Shown one piece after another: positions 11,973 to 24,215 of a stretch of DNA of 64,000 bases. How positions within the stretch are numbered: the stretch's first letter is position 1; each line of letters starts with the position of its first letter. This DNA comes from Cordia subcordata (lineage: Eukaryota > Streptophyta > Magnoliopsida > Boraginales > Cordiaceae), in NCBI GenBank assembly GCA_028554755.1, contig JAPTOF010000006.1, forward strand, positions 13,205,001 to 13,269,000, written 5' to 3'. Position numbers and translations under genes: made by a program. Below the pieces are notes generated by a model. The model ran no database searches and was not told where the DNA came from. It was given only the letters and a program-made list of their open reading frames with translations.

Positions 11973-13861
11973 AAATCATGTATTAGGACAAGATTATTGT
12001 AATGCTTCTTCAATTTGTAGAAAGTTAACATACTACATAAATATATATTCTGGGTGATTGGATGATGTATTTACGTTTTACTAAAGACTAACATAAATGT
12101 GAATTATTATTAAATTTTTATAATTTATTTTATATGAAATTTGTTTTTAATTTTTAATTTTTAATTTTCAAATTTCTTAGGACTTTGGCCAAGGTTTTCT
12201 AAATAGTACTGTGAAGGTCATAAAGCTCTACAAAACTAAACAGAGTTGAAAACTTGCCCTAAACAGAACTTGAGAACTTGCCCCTTCGTACAAATTCATA
12301 TTACTTCATCAACTGAGTGATTTAATGATAAGGTCATAGACTCATACTGATATTGAACCTATTATTTACAAAGAATTACTAACTAGATGTGAATTATTAT
12401 TAAATTTTTTCTTTTTATTTAGTATGGAATTTTTTTTAAATTTTTTTATTTTATATTTTAAAATCACTTAGGACTTTGCTCAAGGTTGTTTGCATGGTGT
12501 CATGGAAGTCGTGATGCTCAACTAAATCAATCAAAACTAAACGATTTGCTAGACATTACAGCAAGAGATTACACTCCTAGTTTCCTAAGTCATCCAAATA
12601 AGTCGTACATATCTCATACGTTATCAAAAACCTAAGAAGCCCTTAGCATGGAGTTGGCGAAGTTTTGGAATTATTAAGGTCTTCAAGAAAAAATTAATAG
12701 AACATTGACATTTCAAGAATAAAATTATTTTAAACAAAACCAAAAATAGGTTATCGCCCATTAGAATTAAAGAACTAACTACTTTAATGAATTAAAATCA
12801 TTCAATTAGTTGAGAAACAGATTGGGAAGCATATTTTGTATTTCATGTAAAATGGGTTAGGCTTGTATTATCATGTGGCTTGTATTATCATGTTTTCTCA
12901 CATTATATATTTGTAAGAAGTGTTGTTAGCCTTATCATTCCATTTTATCATGTAATCTCACATTATGTATTTGTATATACTTTGAAGTGTTGTTAGCCTT
13001 ATCATGTTATTTAACTCAGCCTATATATAATGTACTATGTTACGATCAGGGGCAAAGTCAAGAATTCAACATTGTAAGGCCAACATTAAATTAAGATGAT
13101 TAACAATATTAAATATTTTAAGTATAAACAAGTGTAAAGTCTAGATTGTTATTAAAAATTATTGAATAAAACCTATAAAGAATAGTATTTTTTAAAAAAT
13201 AATATAATATTTTGTAAAGAAAAATTTACTATTTCAATGAATGATGGCCGCGTATCTCTTTCATATAATTGAATTGGTTAATTATCATATCAATATGAAC
13301 AGTTAACAACTTCTTTTTCGATATAGATAACTAGACTATCTGAAATAAAATTATTTTTATTAAAGTGAAAATTTTAATTAGTATGATAACTTGTTCTATA
13401 ATTGTCATTTAGACGCCACTAAATAAATTAGTATGATAAAAGAAACTATGAGCTTCTAATTATCCATCCACAAAAATATGAGTTGTAAGCCTATTTTTAA
13501 TTCATTTCTTTTATCTAGTTAAATATTTTAATTAATTAAACAACAAATTAAAGATAAAAGTTGAATCAATGTCATTGTATACCTAAATGAAGATTGTTTT
13601 AAGTTAATTAAGAAGTTCCACACATATTTTAGAAAAATGGAAACATTAACTATAAGGAATTATGCAGGCTTGGGAGTGGTCTCTTGGACTCTCCTCCAGC
13701 CTTTCTCTCATATGTGAGAGCATCCAACATCAGAGAATTAGACTGGGATAAACTATTATGAATTTTCCAGTGGTTGTTTAAAAGTGTTTCAAAATAAAAA
13801 TCCCTTTCATAACCTCTTTATGGTTATCGAAAAAAAATACATTACCTCTCAATCAAAAAGA
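11973..13861. other. Gene-free region with short repeats
   Basis: A segment of about 140 bp at roughly 12085-12235 recurs in diverged form at 12390-12545. The shared blocks are gtgaattattattaaattt, ttaggactttg and caaaactaaac. A smaller tandem repeat at about 12870-13010 has two units containing ctcacattat and gaagtgttgttagccttatc. I see no gene. Confidence 0.45.
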
Positions 13862-13870
13862 TAACATTTT

Positions 13871-15068
13871 CGGTAAAAAGCATAACTCTCCCCTATAGTT
13901 TTGAGAATGTGCACAATATACCTTATAGTTTCAAAATTAACTAAATCACCCCTTATGATTTTTGCGAGAATGCATATAGATCCCTTTCGTTAGTAATTCC
14001 ATCCCAAATAACGAATTTTGAGTCTCACACGCATCTAATGCGATTTTTCTTGTTTATTTTGATTCCAAATGTAATGAATGAAGTATTTTACCCATAAAAA
14101 ATGTTGAAATAAAAAATATTGTTAAAAACTTAAAAAAAAAGTCACTTTCAGCCTTTTTCTCCCTCCCCATCTTCCCCGTTAGTTCCCTCACGCCCCTCCC
14201 TTGACAGCTCCCTTGCCTCTTCCCTGGCAGTGAGCCCCACACCCTCTTCCCCTATCAGCAACCCTTCCACCCATCTCTCCCGTCAGCGATTGCACACCCC
14301 TTCCCTAGTCAGGGCCAGTGTCGTTGCGAAAAGCTTTCATGGCCTCCTAAAGTTGTTAATGGCAAGAGAAGACCGGCGCACCCAGACACAGCATAGAGGG
14401 TACCGTTAAACTAGCAGGACCACAAGGAATTTTTCTATGGTAGTTTTGCGTTGTGGCTTTGCCTGAAAAGGCTCTGACAAAAGCTTAAGACTTCGCGATT
14501 AAGATGGTGGTGTAAACGGTGGCGCGACATTAACGACGATCGGAGATGTCAACTGAGGTTGCTGACCATCAGAAAGCAAGGTGATGTTGGGTGCTCGTTG
14601 ATCTAATAGCTAGATAGTGTGATGATGTTGGGTCGAGTCCTTGGGTTTAAAATGGCTTTTGGGGTCTGCTTGGTCGTGCTTTTACAAGGGAGAAGACAAT
14701 GACGATCTAACTGAATATGTTTTTTAATTTTTTAATTACAAATCAGGATATTTTGTGATACCAAGAAAAAAAATACAAAGTTATTTGTAGCTGAGTTGGT
14801 TAGAATGTAATAAATAATAATTTTAGGCTAAGGTTGCGAGTTTGAAACTTTTCCCTTAGAAATGTTTTTTAGATGAAAAGAGTAGGTACTTTTGTAATTT
14901 GGGCAAGTGTGAAAGTCTAAATTAGACATTTGCATAATAACTGTTAAAGACATTAATTTTTAGGGGGTGTGTGCACTATGACTAAAATTATGAGGGGTGA
15001 TTTAGTTAATCTCATAACTATAGGGTATGTTGTGCACATTTCCAAGACCATAGGGATGCTTTTTGCTC
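13871..15068. mobile_element. MULE with long terminal repeats and GC-rich cargo (possible Pack-MULE)
   Basis: A perfect 9-bp target-site duplication, taacatttt, lies at 13862-13870 and 15069-15077. The terminal inverted repeats are about 90 bp and roughly 80% alike. Shared blocks include aaaaagcat, aatgtgcacaa and attaactaaatcacccct. There is no transposase. The interior from about 14150 to 14700 is much richer in G and C than its surroundings, with repeated ccctcccttgacag-like segments. This is the composition expected of captured host gene sequence, though I do not recognise a protein in it. Near 14785-14855 a tRNA-like A-box (tagctgagttggttagaatg) and B-box (gttgcgagtttgaaac) are visible. 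Confidence 0.8.
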
Positions 15069-15077
15069 TAACATTTT

Positions 15078-16877
15078 TAACAAATATTTAACTAAAATAA
15101 CAAATTGATCTTTATATTATAGGGGTTTGATACACTTTTAAAGGATCATAGACGTGTCTGATGTGCTTTAGAAGATCACATGGAGGCCAATACTTATTTT
15201 TAGTGATCATAAAAAATTATGCAAGATTTATTTTTAATCTACAACAAAGTCTACATTTTTATAGGATCATGAAAGCCCTGTAGTAGTTCACCTCTAGGGA
15301 ATATGTTGTGGTGCAAGGCGTTGATTGTGGAAATTGTCTCTTTAAGCTCATGCGGATGTTGAATTCGGATCCTCTCCAAGTGAATTTTTCTTCGAGTAGC
15401 TAAGAAGTATATTCTAGTTCTATAGATTTTAATGGAATGATCTAGGCTATTCAACTATAAATAGAATTAATTAATTTAAAAGGAATTAATAAATTTAAAA
15501 GGAAATATTTATGTTTTCTTTTTTTCTTTAAATAATTTTTCCTAATCAAAAGCTAATCAAAATATGACAATCTTAATAAACCTTTCAAATTTAGAAATCT
15601 TTTCATATCTCCAAAAGATAAGCAAATCGTTAAATTGGAAAGATTCAAATTCTCTTTGAGTGACTAGTAGGTGCATTCTGATCAATGATATTTGATATTG
15701 AAATTATTTTATACATATGTTTAGTTTGTTTTACTTTCTTTGAAAATTGACCAATTTAATTAAATAAATTTAAATATAATTTTTAATTTTATTTCATTAA
15801 TCAAAATATTAACAATGTTTTTGGAACAATTGAATTCCACAAAATTTTGTGGAACTCATTTGTAAATCTATTTTTTTTACGTCTAGTAACACTCTCTTAA
15901 AATATGGAATTCATTTGGTATTCCAATATTTGCAAATCTTGAATTTGCTCAAACTTTACTCAAATCCTAATTCAAGAGGCGGAATTTGCAATTCCATGAA
16001 AGAAAAATCCCAAAAAAAAAATCTTATAAAGTCAATATTATCCTTATAATTATTTATATAATATCATACTACTATATTTAAGCTAAAACCTTCATCATTT
16101 GCTATTGTCTTATCTACTCAACTTTTACTCGTGTTAGGATCTTCCTTGATTAATAGTTTTCTATAAAATTATTTTATTCCCTTTGTTCCATGAAAATTAT
16201 AATAACAAATTATAATAATAAAAAATATTATAACTAAAGGCTATTTGAGTCAAATATACATATTAATTCTAACTTCACAAGTGTTCCAAACACAATTTGG
16301 ATTTACAAACGGTTTTATCTTAAAATTATTTTATAGGTCCAAACACACAAGAGAATTCATTTAAAAATGCAAAAGTCAACATGGAATTCATTTAATTTTA
16401 TTTAGAGGTAATATGCAGGTTGGTAAAATTGAAAAAACCAACTCAAACCAAATCGAAATTTTGGTTTGGTATTTTTTTTTTCCTAAGAAAATGAACCCTG
16501 ATTTTTCTCCTTACCTAACCAACCAATTGCTTTGGTTTCCCATGCCCAGAGTTGGTTTCAGTTTTAACCGAACCGAACTGAACTGAAGGCCCATATATGC
16601 ATATTCCATCATTCCCTCATTCCCTCATATATAATATATATAATAAAAAGTGAATATATAGTGATTCAAACCCCTAAACTCGTATCTCTTTTCACAGCCT
16701 TAACCACTAAGCCATAATTGTCCTTGTGTTTCTGTTTCACTACAAAAGATCCTATATTCATAACGAGTTTCTATTTTCAAATCTGTCCTAGATATTTTAA
16801 ATCGTTTATTAGACACTTACTCTTTTCTTTTCTTTTTTTTGAAAAAACCAAAAATAAAAAAAGGAATGAAACCAACT
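15078..16877. other. AT-rich intergenic sequence with a tRNA-like relic
   Basis: No gene is supported. At 16663-16720, minus strand, there is a decayed tRNA-like stretch: A-box-like tggcttagtggttaaggc and B-box-like ggggtttgaatcac. The spacing fits a tRNA, but pairing of the stems is not convincing. It may come from a SINE or a tRNA pseudogene. Confidence 0.35.
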
Positions 16878-17058
16878 TAGGGATGTTTGTATGGTTTGGT
16901 TCTATACATGCTAAACAAATCAAATAGTTTGTAGCTAATATAAACCAATTGGTTTTGGTTTGGTTTCAAATATGGCTAAACTATATTTTGGGGAGAAGAA
17001 CCTCCCCTTTTGTTAAAAAAAATATGACTAAAACTAAACCAAATCATGTACATCCCTA
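16878..17058. mobile_element. Short hAT-like MITE
   Basis: Inverted ends tagggatgtttgtatggttt and the complement of aaaccaaatcatgtacatccc. The tagggatgt start is typical of plant hAT-type MITEs. The interior has repeated ggtttggtt. The 8-bp flanks do not match, so the superfamily is inferred from the ends alone. Confidence 0.5.
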
Positions 17059-18150
17059 ATTTCATTTATAAATAATATAAATTCCATATCACAAGTGCTT
17101 CCAAACACTATGTAAGATATACAATTCTTAACACTGTTAGTTATAAAACTTAGAGGGTTTTTGGTTTTATTTTTTTTCCTGGTCAAACCTACTTAAAGCC
17201 CAATATAAGTTAATAGAAGTATTTGTTTTAATAAAAAAATGCTTTCTTTTTTAAGTGGCTTTAAGTGGAAAAAACAGTTCTTCCCCCTAATTTTTGCTTT
17301 TTATAGCTTTAAATACCTTAAAAAAAAAGCAGGTTTGACCAAATTTATTTACTATTTTCTTCTTACCTTTTATTTATATTCCTAAATTGTCTTAAGAAGA
17401 CTAGAAATATCTACATATAAACATCCATATTTCTTTAGGTTTTCTCTTTTCATGTCTTCGTGTTCCAGGGTTCATCCAAAATCTAGGTAAACAATAGTAA
17501 CTTTTATCCATATTCTTTATAGCAGTATAAATTTTAATGTTTTATATTTTTCTTGAGGACTTTTTTTTTTATATATTTCAGTCGAGGATTTTTTTGATGT
17601 ATTTCAGCCAAATAATCTATATTTCAACTAAAGAGAAGTTTTAAATGACGTACAGACGTCCATAGTTAATTGAATAGTTTATAGCTACTATAATTGAATT
17701 TGTTGGATGCATTCCTATTTTAGAGAATTTATTTGCTCCAAATGAAGACCAACTTGTTTAGGTTTGCTTATAATATAGGCCAATCTATCCTATTGAGTTA
17801 ATTGAAGATGCAGTTTCAAAAAGAACTCGGTTCTTTGTGTTATTTATATAAAGGCAAATTTCTAACACACTGGATCCGTCTTGATTATTGATAGAGAGTG
17901 AATAGATCTACCATTCAAGCTTCAAAAAATATTGAATGGCCTTAACATTACAAAAATGTGTAATTCCCCACGAATTTCGATTGCACTCATATTCATCACA
18001 TAGGAATTGGGTTTCATTTTCTTTTGTTTTCGGATGTATTGTGTGTGTGATAGGCATATTTTTTGAGAAACATTCCAGCCCTATGGAATTTAAACCTAGA
18101 ACCTCACTCTTGGTTTAAAATATTCTCAACCATTGTAGTTATTCCTTGAT
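17059..18150. other. Intergenic, no gene seen
   Basis: AT-rich. About 17155-17345 (gagggtttttggttttat ... gctttaaatacc) resembles the worn MITE type seen near 4855-5320. Short ORFs show no recognisable protein. Confidence 0.4.
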
Positions 18151-18155
18151 CCTTA

Positions 18156-18373
18156 TGTAAGATTCTAGAGAGAATGAAGAAGAAAGAAAATATCATTTGT
18201 ATTGAATCATTTTTTTATTCATTCTCAGCTGAATACATAGAGCATTTATTTATACATATAGTGGATGATACTTCTACTCCATAACTGCCTTCTTTATGCT
18301 AATGACACTCTATAACTGCCTCAGTTTTGCTAATGACACTCTTATAACTACTAACTACTATTATACTCTAACA
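18156..18373 (-). repeat. 3' LTR of the 18-23 kb copia element
   Basis: 218 bp, TG...CA. Differs from 22748-22965 at three C/T positions. Confidence 0.9.
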
Positions 18374-18380
18374 TCCCCCC

Positions 18381-20250
18381 TCAAGATGACAATGGTGATG
18401 GAGCAAAAACCATTGGCAGCTTGTTTTTGATGTAGTGAAAACGATCAGTGGTCAAAAGCTTTGTAAAAATGTCTGCAACTTGCTCTGTAGAAGGAATATA
18501 TGATACAATCAACTTATTAGCTGCAACCTGCTCCCTAACATAATGATAATCAATAGCTATATGTTTTGTGCGATTGTGAAACACTTGATTAAAAGCTAAA
18601 GCCAAAGCTGATACATTATCACAAGACAGAGATGGAGAACAGCAAGAAATGAAGAGATCCTGTAAAAGATAAGTAATCCAGCTGATTTCTGCTGCAGTTT
18701 GTGCCATGGCACGATATTCAGCTTCAGTAGAACTTCTTGAAACAGTTGCTTGCTTTTTAGAAGTCCAAGAGATCAAATTATTCCCCAAGAAAACACAGAA
18801 GCCAGTGACTGATTTTCTGTCAATAATTTCAGAGGCCCAATCTCTATCAGAATAAGCATGAACTGTAAGGGAACCTGCTGTAAACTAAAGACCTTGATTG
18901 AAAGTGCCCTTTAGAAATCTTAGAACTCTATTTAAAGCCTCAAAGTCAGCCACTATTGGACAATGCATTTTCTGACATAGACTGCTCACTGTATATTGAA
19001 TATCAGGCCTTGTGATAGTAGCATATTGCAAAGCTCTTGCCAAACTTTTATACAGTGTAAGATTATGAAATGATACAGAAGATACTGCAGTCTGAACCTT
19101 TGACTTAGTAAGTAAAGGAGAAGGAGCAGATTTACAATCTAACATCCCAGCCTTGACAAGTAGATCATTAATGTACTTGGATTGATGAAGTACTAAGCCT
19201 ATAGAAACCTCTTGTACTTCTATTCCCAGGAAATATGACAATTTTTCCAAGTATTTCATAGCAAAAGCTAAGTTCATTGTGTTGATAAAATAAAAAATTG
19301 TAGTGTTGGAACTCCCAGTGATAATGATATCATCAACATAGACTAACAGAATGATAGTATACTAAGAAGATTGATGAATAAACAAGCTGGAATCTGCTGT
19401 ACTACTATGAAATCCTTGTTTAATAAGAAAAGTAGACAGTTTTGAGTACTAGGCTCTTGGAGCTTGCTTTAAGCCATACAATGATTTTTGTAATTTGCAA
19501 ACAAAATTAGGCTTTTTAGTGTTAATGAAACTTGGAGGCTGAACCATATAAACATCCTCTTCTAAGTCTCCATGAAGAAAAGCATAGGAGACATCCAACT
19601 GATGCAGAGTCCAACCAAAATGCAATGCAACAGTGAGAACTATTCTTATTGTTTGTTGTTTAATAACAAGACTAAATGTCTCAGAGTAATCAACCCCATG
19701 CTCTTGCAAATAACCCTTAGCTACTAGTCTTGCCTTGTGTCTTGCAATGCTACCATCAGCCTTCCTCTTGACTCTATAAACCCACTTACAACCCACTGGA
19801 ACTCTGTTAGCAGGTAGGGAAACTAAGGTCTAAGTTTTTTTGATGCATTAAAGCTTCATACTCATCTCTCATAGCCTGCTGCCAACACTGATGTTTAGTA
19901 GCCTCTTTGTAAGAAACAGGTTTAGTTTCTGTAGACTCAACAGTAGTATTGTGAAGTCTATGATATGGAGGAGGCAATGAACCGATTTTGGATCTAGTAA
20001 CCATAGAATGAGTATTAGAAATGTGAGATGGTTGAGACTCAACTGCAGGATTTTGAGATAAATGAGTATCAGAAGAGGAAGACTGTGAATTAGTATGAGA
20101 AGAAGATGGACTATATGATTGATGAATAGGAGAGATCAGATTAGGCATGACAAAAGTAGCAGGAGAAGAACGTGTTTGTGAGGATGAAGAAAGATTTTGA
20201 AGACCAGTAGTAGGACATGACATTTCAGAGTCAGAACTCACAGCTGACAT
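18381..20250 (-). pseudogene. Copia reverse transcriptase and RNase H, broken
   Basis: Reading on the minus strand, a Ser-rich linker (20250-19807) precedes reverse transcriptase. RT begins near GCKWVYRVKRKADG at 19796 and includes LDVSYAFLHGDLEEDVYM and LYGLKQAPRA. The catalytic YVDD is at about 19325-19340. RNase H includes SRSSTEAEYRAMAQ (about 18730) and runs to 18381. The frame is interrupted by stops at 19449 (after QAPRA), near 19365 and near 18884, and by a frameshift around 19810-19850. The active-site residues are still present, so the damage is by point lesions and not by loss of domains. Confidence 0.85.
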
Positions 20251-21671
20251 GTTAGAAGTATCCTGAGAAAAATGGGTAATAGTGGTGGAACTGCATCAAA
20301 TATTTTGGATGAACAATCCTGAGAAGATAAATCTTTTGTAGCAAAAGGGAATTGTGTTTTAAAGAATTTGACATGCCTAGACAAATAGACCTTTTCTGTG
20401 TCTATATCTAAACATTTATACCTTTTTGTGTTAGGTGAATAGCCCAAGAAAACACAAGTTTTTGACCTATTATCCAATTTATGTGAAGAATAAGGTCTTA
20501 ACCAAGGAAAACACAAACACCCAAACACTCTGAAAGATGAGTATGCAGGATGATCATTGTGTAATAAGAAATAAGGTGACTGATTTTGAAGATTTGGTAT
20601 AGGCAGCCTATTGATTAGATAATTTGTAGCAGCCACAGCTTCTAACCAATGTTTCCCAGGAAGCTTGCAAAGATTTAAAAGAGATAAGGTGGTTTCTATA
20701 AGATGTTTGTGTTTTCTTTCCACCTTACCATTTTGCTCAGGAGTATGAGGAAAAGTAAGTTGATGAATGATGCCTAGTTTTTGCAGTAAAAGCTTAAATT
20801 TATGGCTAACATATTCTCCTCCATTATCTGATCTTAGAATTTGAATATTAGCCTTATATTGTGCTTTTACCATAGCAGAAAAACTGACAAAGACATTATA
20901 AACTTCAGATTTGGCCTTTAAGGGATAAATCCAAGTAAAACTTGAATAATCATCAAGAAAGATCACATAGTATTTATATTTCATGCAAGAATCAATAGGG
21001 GAAGGACCCCAAAGATCAGAATGTACTAATTGAAAAGGTACACTACTTTTTGACTGTGACAAAGTAAATGGAAGCTTGTGAGACTTGGCAATTGCACAAT
21101 TATTACAATGTTCAGAAAAATGCCTTAATGGCTTATTTATAAGAGAAGAAACAAGAAGTGAAATCTGTTTAGAAGGATGACCAAGGCGTAGATGCCAAGT
21201 AATGTCATCTTCTGAATAGGAAGTGGTGGCAAAACATTGGAGAGTTGTAGCCTGAGACTGAGATGCTGCAGATGATGAAACACTGGAAGGAATAAGATAT
21301 AAGCCACCTTCACAGGGGCCTTGGAACATTACCAAATTGGATATGTTGTCCAGGATAGTCACTCCCTGAGAAGTGAAAATAGCAGTACAATTATTATCCT
21401 TGGTGAGTTGATAGACAGAAATCAGATTTGTAGAGATTGAAGGGACAAACAAGACATTAGGAATATGAAAAGAGGCATTATGAGTTTGAATAATACCAGA
21501 ACCAACTTGTTTAATAGGAAGTTGAGCTTCATTGCCTACAGCAATTGTTTCTGCCCCTGCATAAGACTGAACAGTTTGAAGATTAGAAGCATCCTGTGTA
21601 ACATGAGCAGTGGCTCCTGTATCCAGATACCAATTTGTGCTGGAAGTTGCAGGCTGCACTTGAGCTGTCAT
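20238..21671 (-). CDS. Copia protease and integrase segment (open, 477 codons)
   Basis: Opens with protease WYLDTGATAHVT, containing the catalytic Asp-Thr-Gly. It is followed by the pre-integrase zinc-binding stretch (WHLRLGHP ... CNNCAIAKSHK). The integrase core shows the three acidic residues in order: HSDLWGP, RSDNGGEYV and QNGKVERKHK. The C-terminal RPYSSHKLDNRSKTCVFLGY is also typical. The frame ends prematurely through a one-base shift at about 20245, close to a T-run. The protein continues in the next frame at 20250. This is the best-preserved part of the element. Confidence 0.85.
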   Translation of the reverse strand: MTAQVQPATSSTNWYLDTGATAHVTQDASNLQTVQSYAGAETIAVGNEAQLPIKQVGSGIIQTHNASFHIPNVLFVPSISTNLISVYQLTKDNNCTAIFTSQGVTILDNISNLVMFQGPCEGGLYLIPSSVSSSAASQSQATTLQCFATTSYSEDDITWHLRLGHPSKQISLLVSSLINKPLRHFSEHCNNCAIAKSHKLPFTLSQSKSSVPFQLVHSDLWGPSPIDSCMKYKYYVIFLDDYSSFTWIYPLKAKSEVYNVFVSFSAMVKAQYKANIQILRSDNGGEYVSHKFKLLLQKLGIIHQLTFPHTPEQNGKVERKHKHLIETTLSLLNLCKLPGKHWLEAVAATNYLINRLPIPNLQNQSPYFLLHNDHPAYSSFRVFGCLCFPWLRPYSSHKLDNRSKTCVFLGYSPNTKRYKCLDIDTEKVYLSRHVKFFKTQFPFATKDLSSQDCSSKIFDAVPPLLPIFLRILLTCQL

Positions 21672-21679
21672 AGCAGATT

Positions 21680-22630
21680 GAGAAGGCTTTTCATAGTAAT
21701 GATTTGTGGTATCTAACCGATGCCAACATTGAAGAGCATTGTGGTTTGGTTTACCACAAATTTGACAAACTAGAGTTGGTGCAGGCTTGGTAGATTGACC
21801 TGGTACTGATGAAAAAGTAGCAATAGGAACATTAAAAGTATGTCGACCTTGTCCTTGTCCTCTACCTCTACCTCCTCTGTAGTTAGATCTTCCCCTGCCT
21901 CTCTAAGCTTGTTGAGAGGTATACAAAGCAGTATGCAAATCTGTATGCAAATCTGTAGATTGATCAACCACTTGAGCCTTAGTTGCAAAAGACATATTAA
22001 GTTCTTCATTTATTAGAAGATTGCTAAGATGCACAAGAGAGATAGGAGTATCTCGACATCTCACTGAGGCCTTCAATGAATCATAAGCTGGAGGAAGACC
22101 TTTGAGTATATAGAATACAACATCCTCATGATGTAAGTCCTCATTTACAGCAGCTAAACCATCACAAATAGCTTTGACTTCATCAAGATACTGCTGTATT
22201 GATCTTGTTCCTTTTGTCAAGTTATGAAGCCTGTTACGCAATTGATGAACATATGAACAACTGTTAGACCTAAAACGAATTCAATTGCTTGCCAGATTTC
22301 AGAAGCAGTATTGAGATGATATATTTGAGAAAGCACAGTAGGAGTAACAGAAGCATAGAAACAAGATCGCAAGTGTTCATCAATGGTGATCCAGGGAAGA
22401 TACTTTGGATTTTGACTGATTGTACCATCAGGTTGAAGCACTTCAGGTTCTGGACACTGAGATAGCCCAAGAACATGATCAAGAAGTCGATTGTCTTTCA
22501 AACCATATTGAAATTGAGTTTTCCACAGCAAATAATTGGAATTATCCAATTTGATGTTGACGAAAGAAGAAAAATGTTGTAGAAGATGCTTCAAACCCGA
22601 AGGTAGCTCAGGTTCATCATTAGTCGCCAT
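21680..22630 (-). pseudogene. Copia Gag with zinc knuckle, frameshifted
   Basis: ATG at 22630 starts MATNDEPELPSGLKHLL. The gag domain runs through LLWKTQFQYGL and YHLNTASEIWQAIEF. A frameshift near 22262 moves the rest to the frame of 22241-21903 (RSIQQYLDEVKAICDGLAA, LKGLPPAYDSLKASV). A TAG at 21903-21905 interrupts the basic RGRGR linker. The zinc knuckle CQICGKPNHNALQC at about 21726-21770 is intact (CX2CX4HX4C). Confidence 0.8.
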
Positions 22631-22747
22631 TGTTGAAACTTCGAAGCTCTTGCAACACAGCTGAAGCTAATCAAATAGATGCGAAACACAATAGATGTTT
22701 CGAAAAAAAAATTTTGGCACCTAGAGATCGCTATGCTCTGATAACCA

Positions 22748-22965
22748 TGTAAGATTCTAGAGAGAATGAAGAAGAAAGAAAATATCATTTGTATTGAATC
22801 ATTTTTTTATTCATTCTCAGCTGAATACATAGAGCATCTATTTATACATATAGTGGATGATACTTCCACTCCATAACTGCCTTTTTTATGCTAATGACAC
22901 TCTATAACTGCCTCAGTTTTGCTAATGACACTCTTATAACTACTAACTACTATTATACTCTAACA
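22748..22965 (-). repeat. 5' LTR of the 18-23 kb copia element
   Basis: 218 bp, TG...CA. The primer-binding site adjoins its inner end (22730-22747). Confidence 0.9.
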
Positions 22966-23545
22966 CCTTATGTGTGTGATAGGCATGATGATAGCGACCA
23001 ATAAAGTTTGAACAAAATGTTCATGTCTTTATGATTAATATTTTCATTTCCTTTTTTACTTTCATTTGAATTTTAGTGAAACTTATTTATAGAATATTTA
23101 ATAACTTGTATATTTTTATTATAACTGTCATAAATTGAATTATAGGATTTTAATAATATATTTTAAATAATTTAAATAATTCTGTTTGTATTAACTCTTA
23201 AGTTTCAATGAACATTTTATTTATTTCCTTGTGCTTATTTCGAGAACATACACTTAGCTCTCAGGATTTAGTTAACCAAACAGATAAATTCTTATTTTGA
23301 TAACTAAAACTTATACCAAATAGGTAACTGCTTAAAGATAAAAAAAAATTATTTAAAGTCAAAATTATTTTAAATAATTTTTTCATAAGTCAAACCAAAC
23401 CTTTTAATAATATCCAATTAATATCGAATACAAAATGACATATTCTATTATGAACGCATGTAAGTGGCCCACGGAACCAACAACACTAACCTATATAATA
23501 CACAAAAAAGCGCATACCAAATAACCAACAATGCTAACATATATA

Positions 23546-23775
23546 GGGTTTGTTTGGATTGACTTTTTTTTAAGAAAAAAAATATTTTTTTTTTCTGAAA
23601 AAGTTACATTAAATTTGCAATAACTATTTGATTTGTCAATAAAAAAAATTGAAACTCTGAAAAAGCTCAAATACAGCTTTTTTTATAAACCAGAATTTTT
23701 AGCTTTTAAAAAAAAACTATTTTTCAGAAGCTGTTAAAAAAAACACTTTTGAAAAAAGTTAATCCAAAAGAGCCC
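23546..23775. repeat. MITE-like element, gggYc-tttgga-tt family, copy 2
   Basis: Ends are gggtttgtttggattgac and the complement of gttaatccaaaagagccc. The plan and length are the same as 5904-6131. The AT-rich sequence from 22971 to 23545 before it has no gene. Confidence 0.5.
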
Positions 23776-24215
23776 ATAATACATAAAAAGTGCATAATCC
23801 TAATATTTCATGATTCGAAATTGAGAGGTGAAAGTGGAAGAGGGATAGCAAAAAATTAGGCTTCGAGGTATCCATGGCTGATCACCAAGCTACGACGCTA
23901 CCGATACCTCCGAAGAGGAAGGGCGAAGACGGTGACAGAGAGAGTGAAGAAAATTCTCGGCTGCTGCACCACAAACATGAAGAGGAGAAGGAAAAACAAG
24001 AAGAAGAAGATATAGATACAAACACACACACCCCTTTTTCTTTTTCTTTTTCTTTTTTTTTTTTGTTTTTCTCTTAAGATCATATGATGATATAGTAGGA
24101 AAAGTAGCAGTAAAATATAAATTTGGAATTTTAGAAACAAACTGTAATTGAACTAGAAATATTATTTGACTGAGAACATAATTGCAAAGATACAAACCAA
24201 GATGAAATAAAAAAT

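Larger units (their letters stand above)
18156..22965 (-). mobile_element. Near-full-length Ty1/copia retrotransposon, coding region broken
   Basis: LTRs of 218 bp (18156-18373 and 22748-22965) differ at three positions, all C/T. A perfect 5-bp duplication, cctta, flanks the element at 18151-18155 and 22966-22970. Minus-strand primer site tggttatcagagc lies next to the 22748 LTR, and a G-rich polypurine tract next to the 18373 LTR. The domain order on the minus strand is Gag, zinc knuckle, protease, integrase, reverse transcriptase, RNase H, which is the copia order. The coding region has at least one frameshift in gag, a stop after gag (21903), frameshifts near 20245 and 19810-19850, and stops at 19449, about 19365 and about 18884. 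The short LTRs and knuckle/protease context fit the Ale/Retrofit-like lineage, but that is tentative. Confidence 0.92.

Noticed and set aside
15251..15454. 67-residue minus-strand ORF
   Set aside because: No recognisable domain, no homologous copy in the window and AT-rich chance-ORF features.
23874..24077. 68-residue acidic ORF (MADHQATTLPIPPKRK start)
   Set aside because: A reasonable-looking start, but it dissolves into a CTTTTT-rich simple repeat and has no recognised family, splice sites or duplicate to support it.
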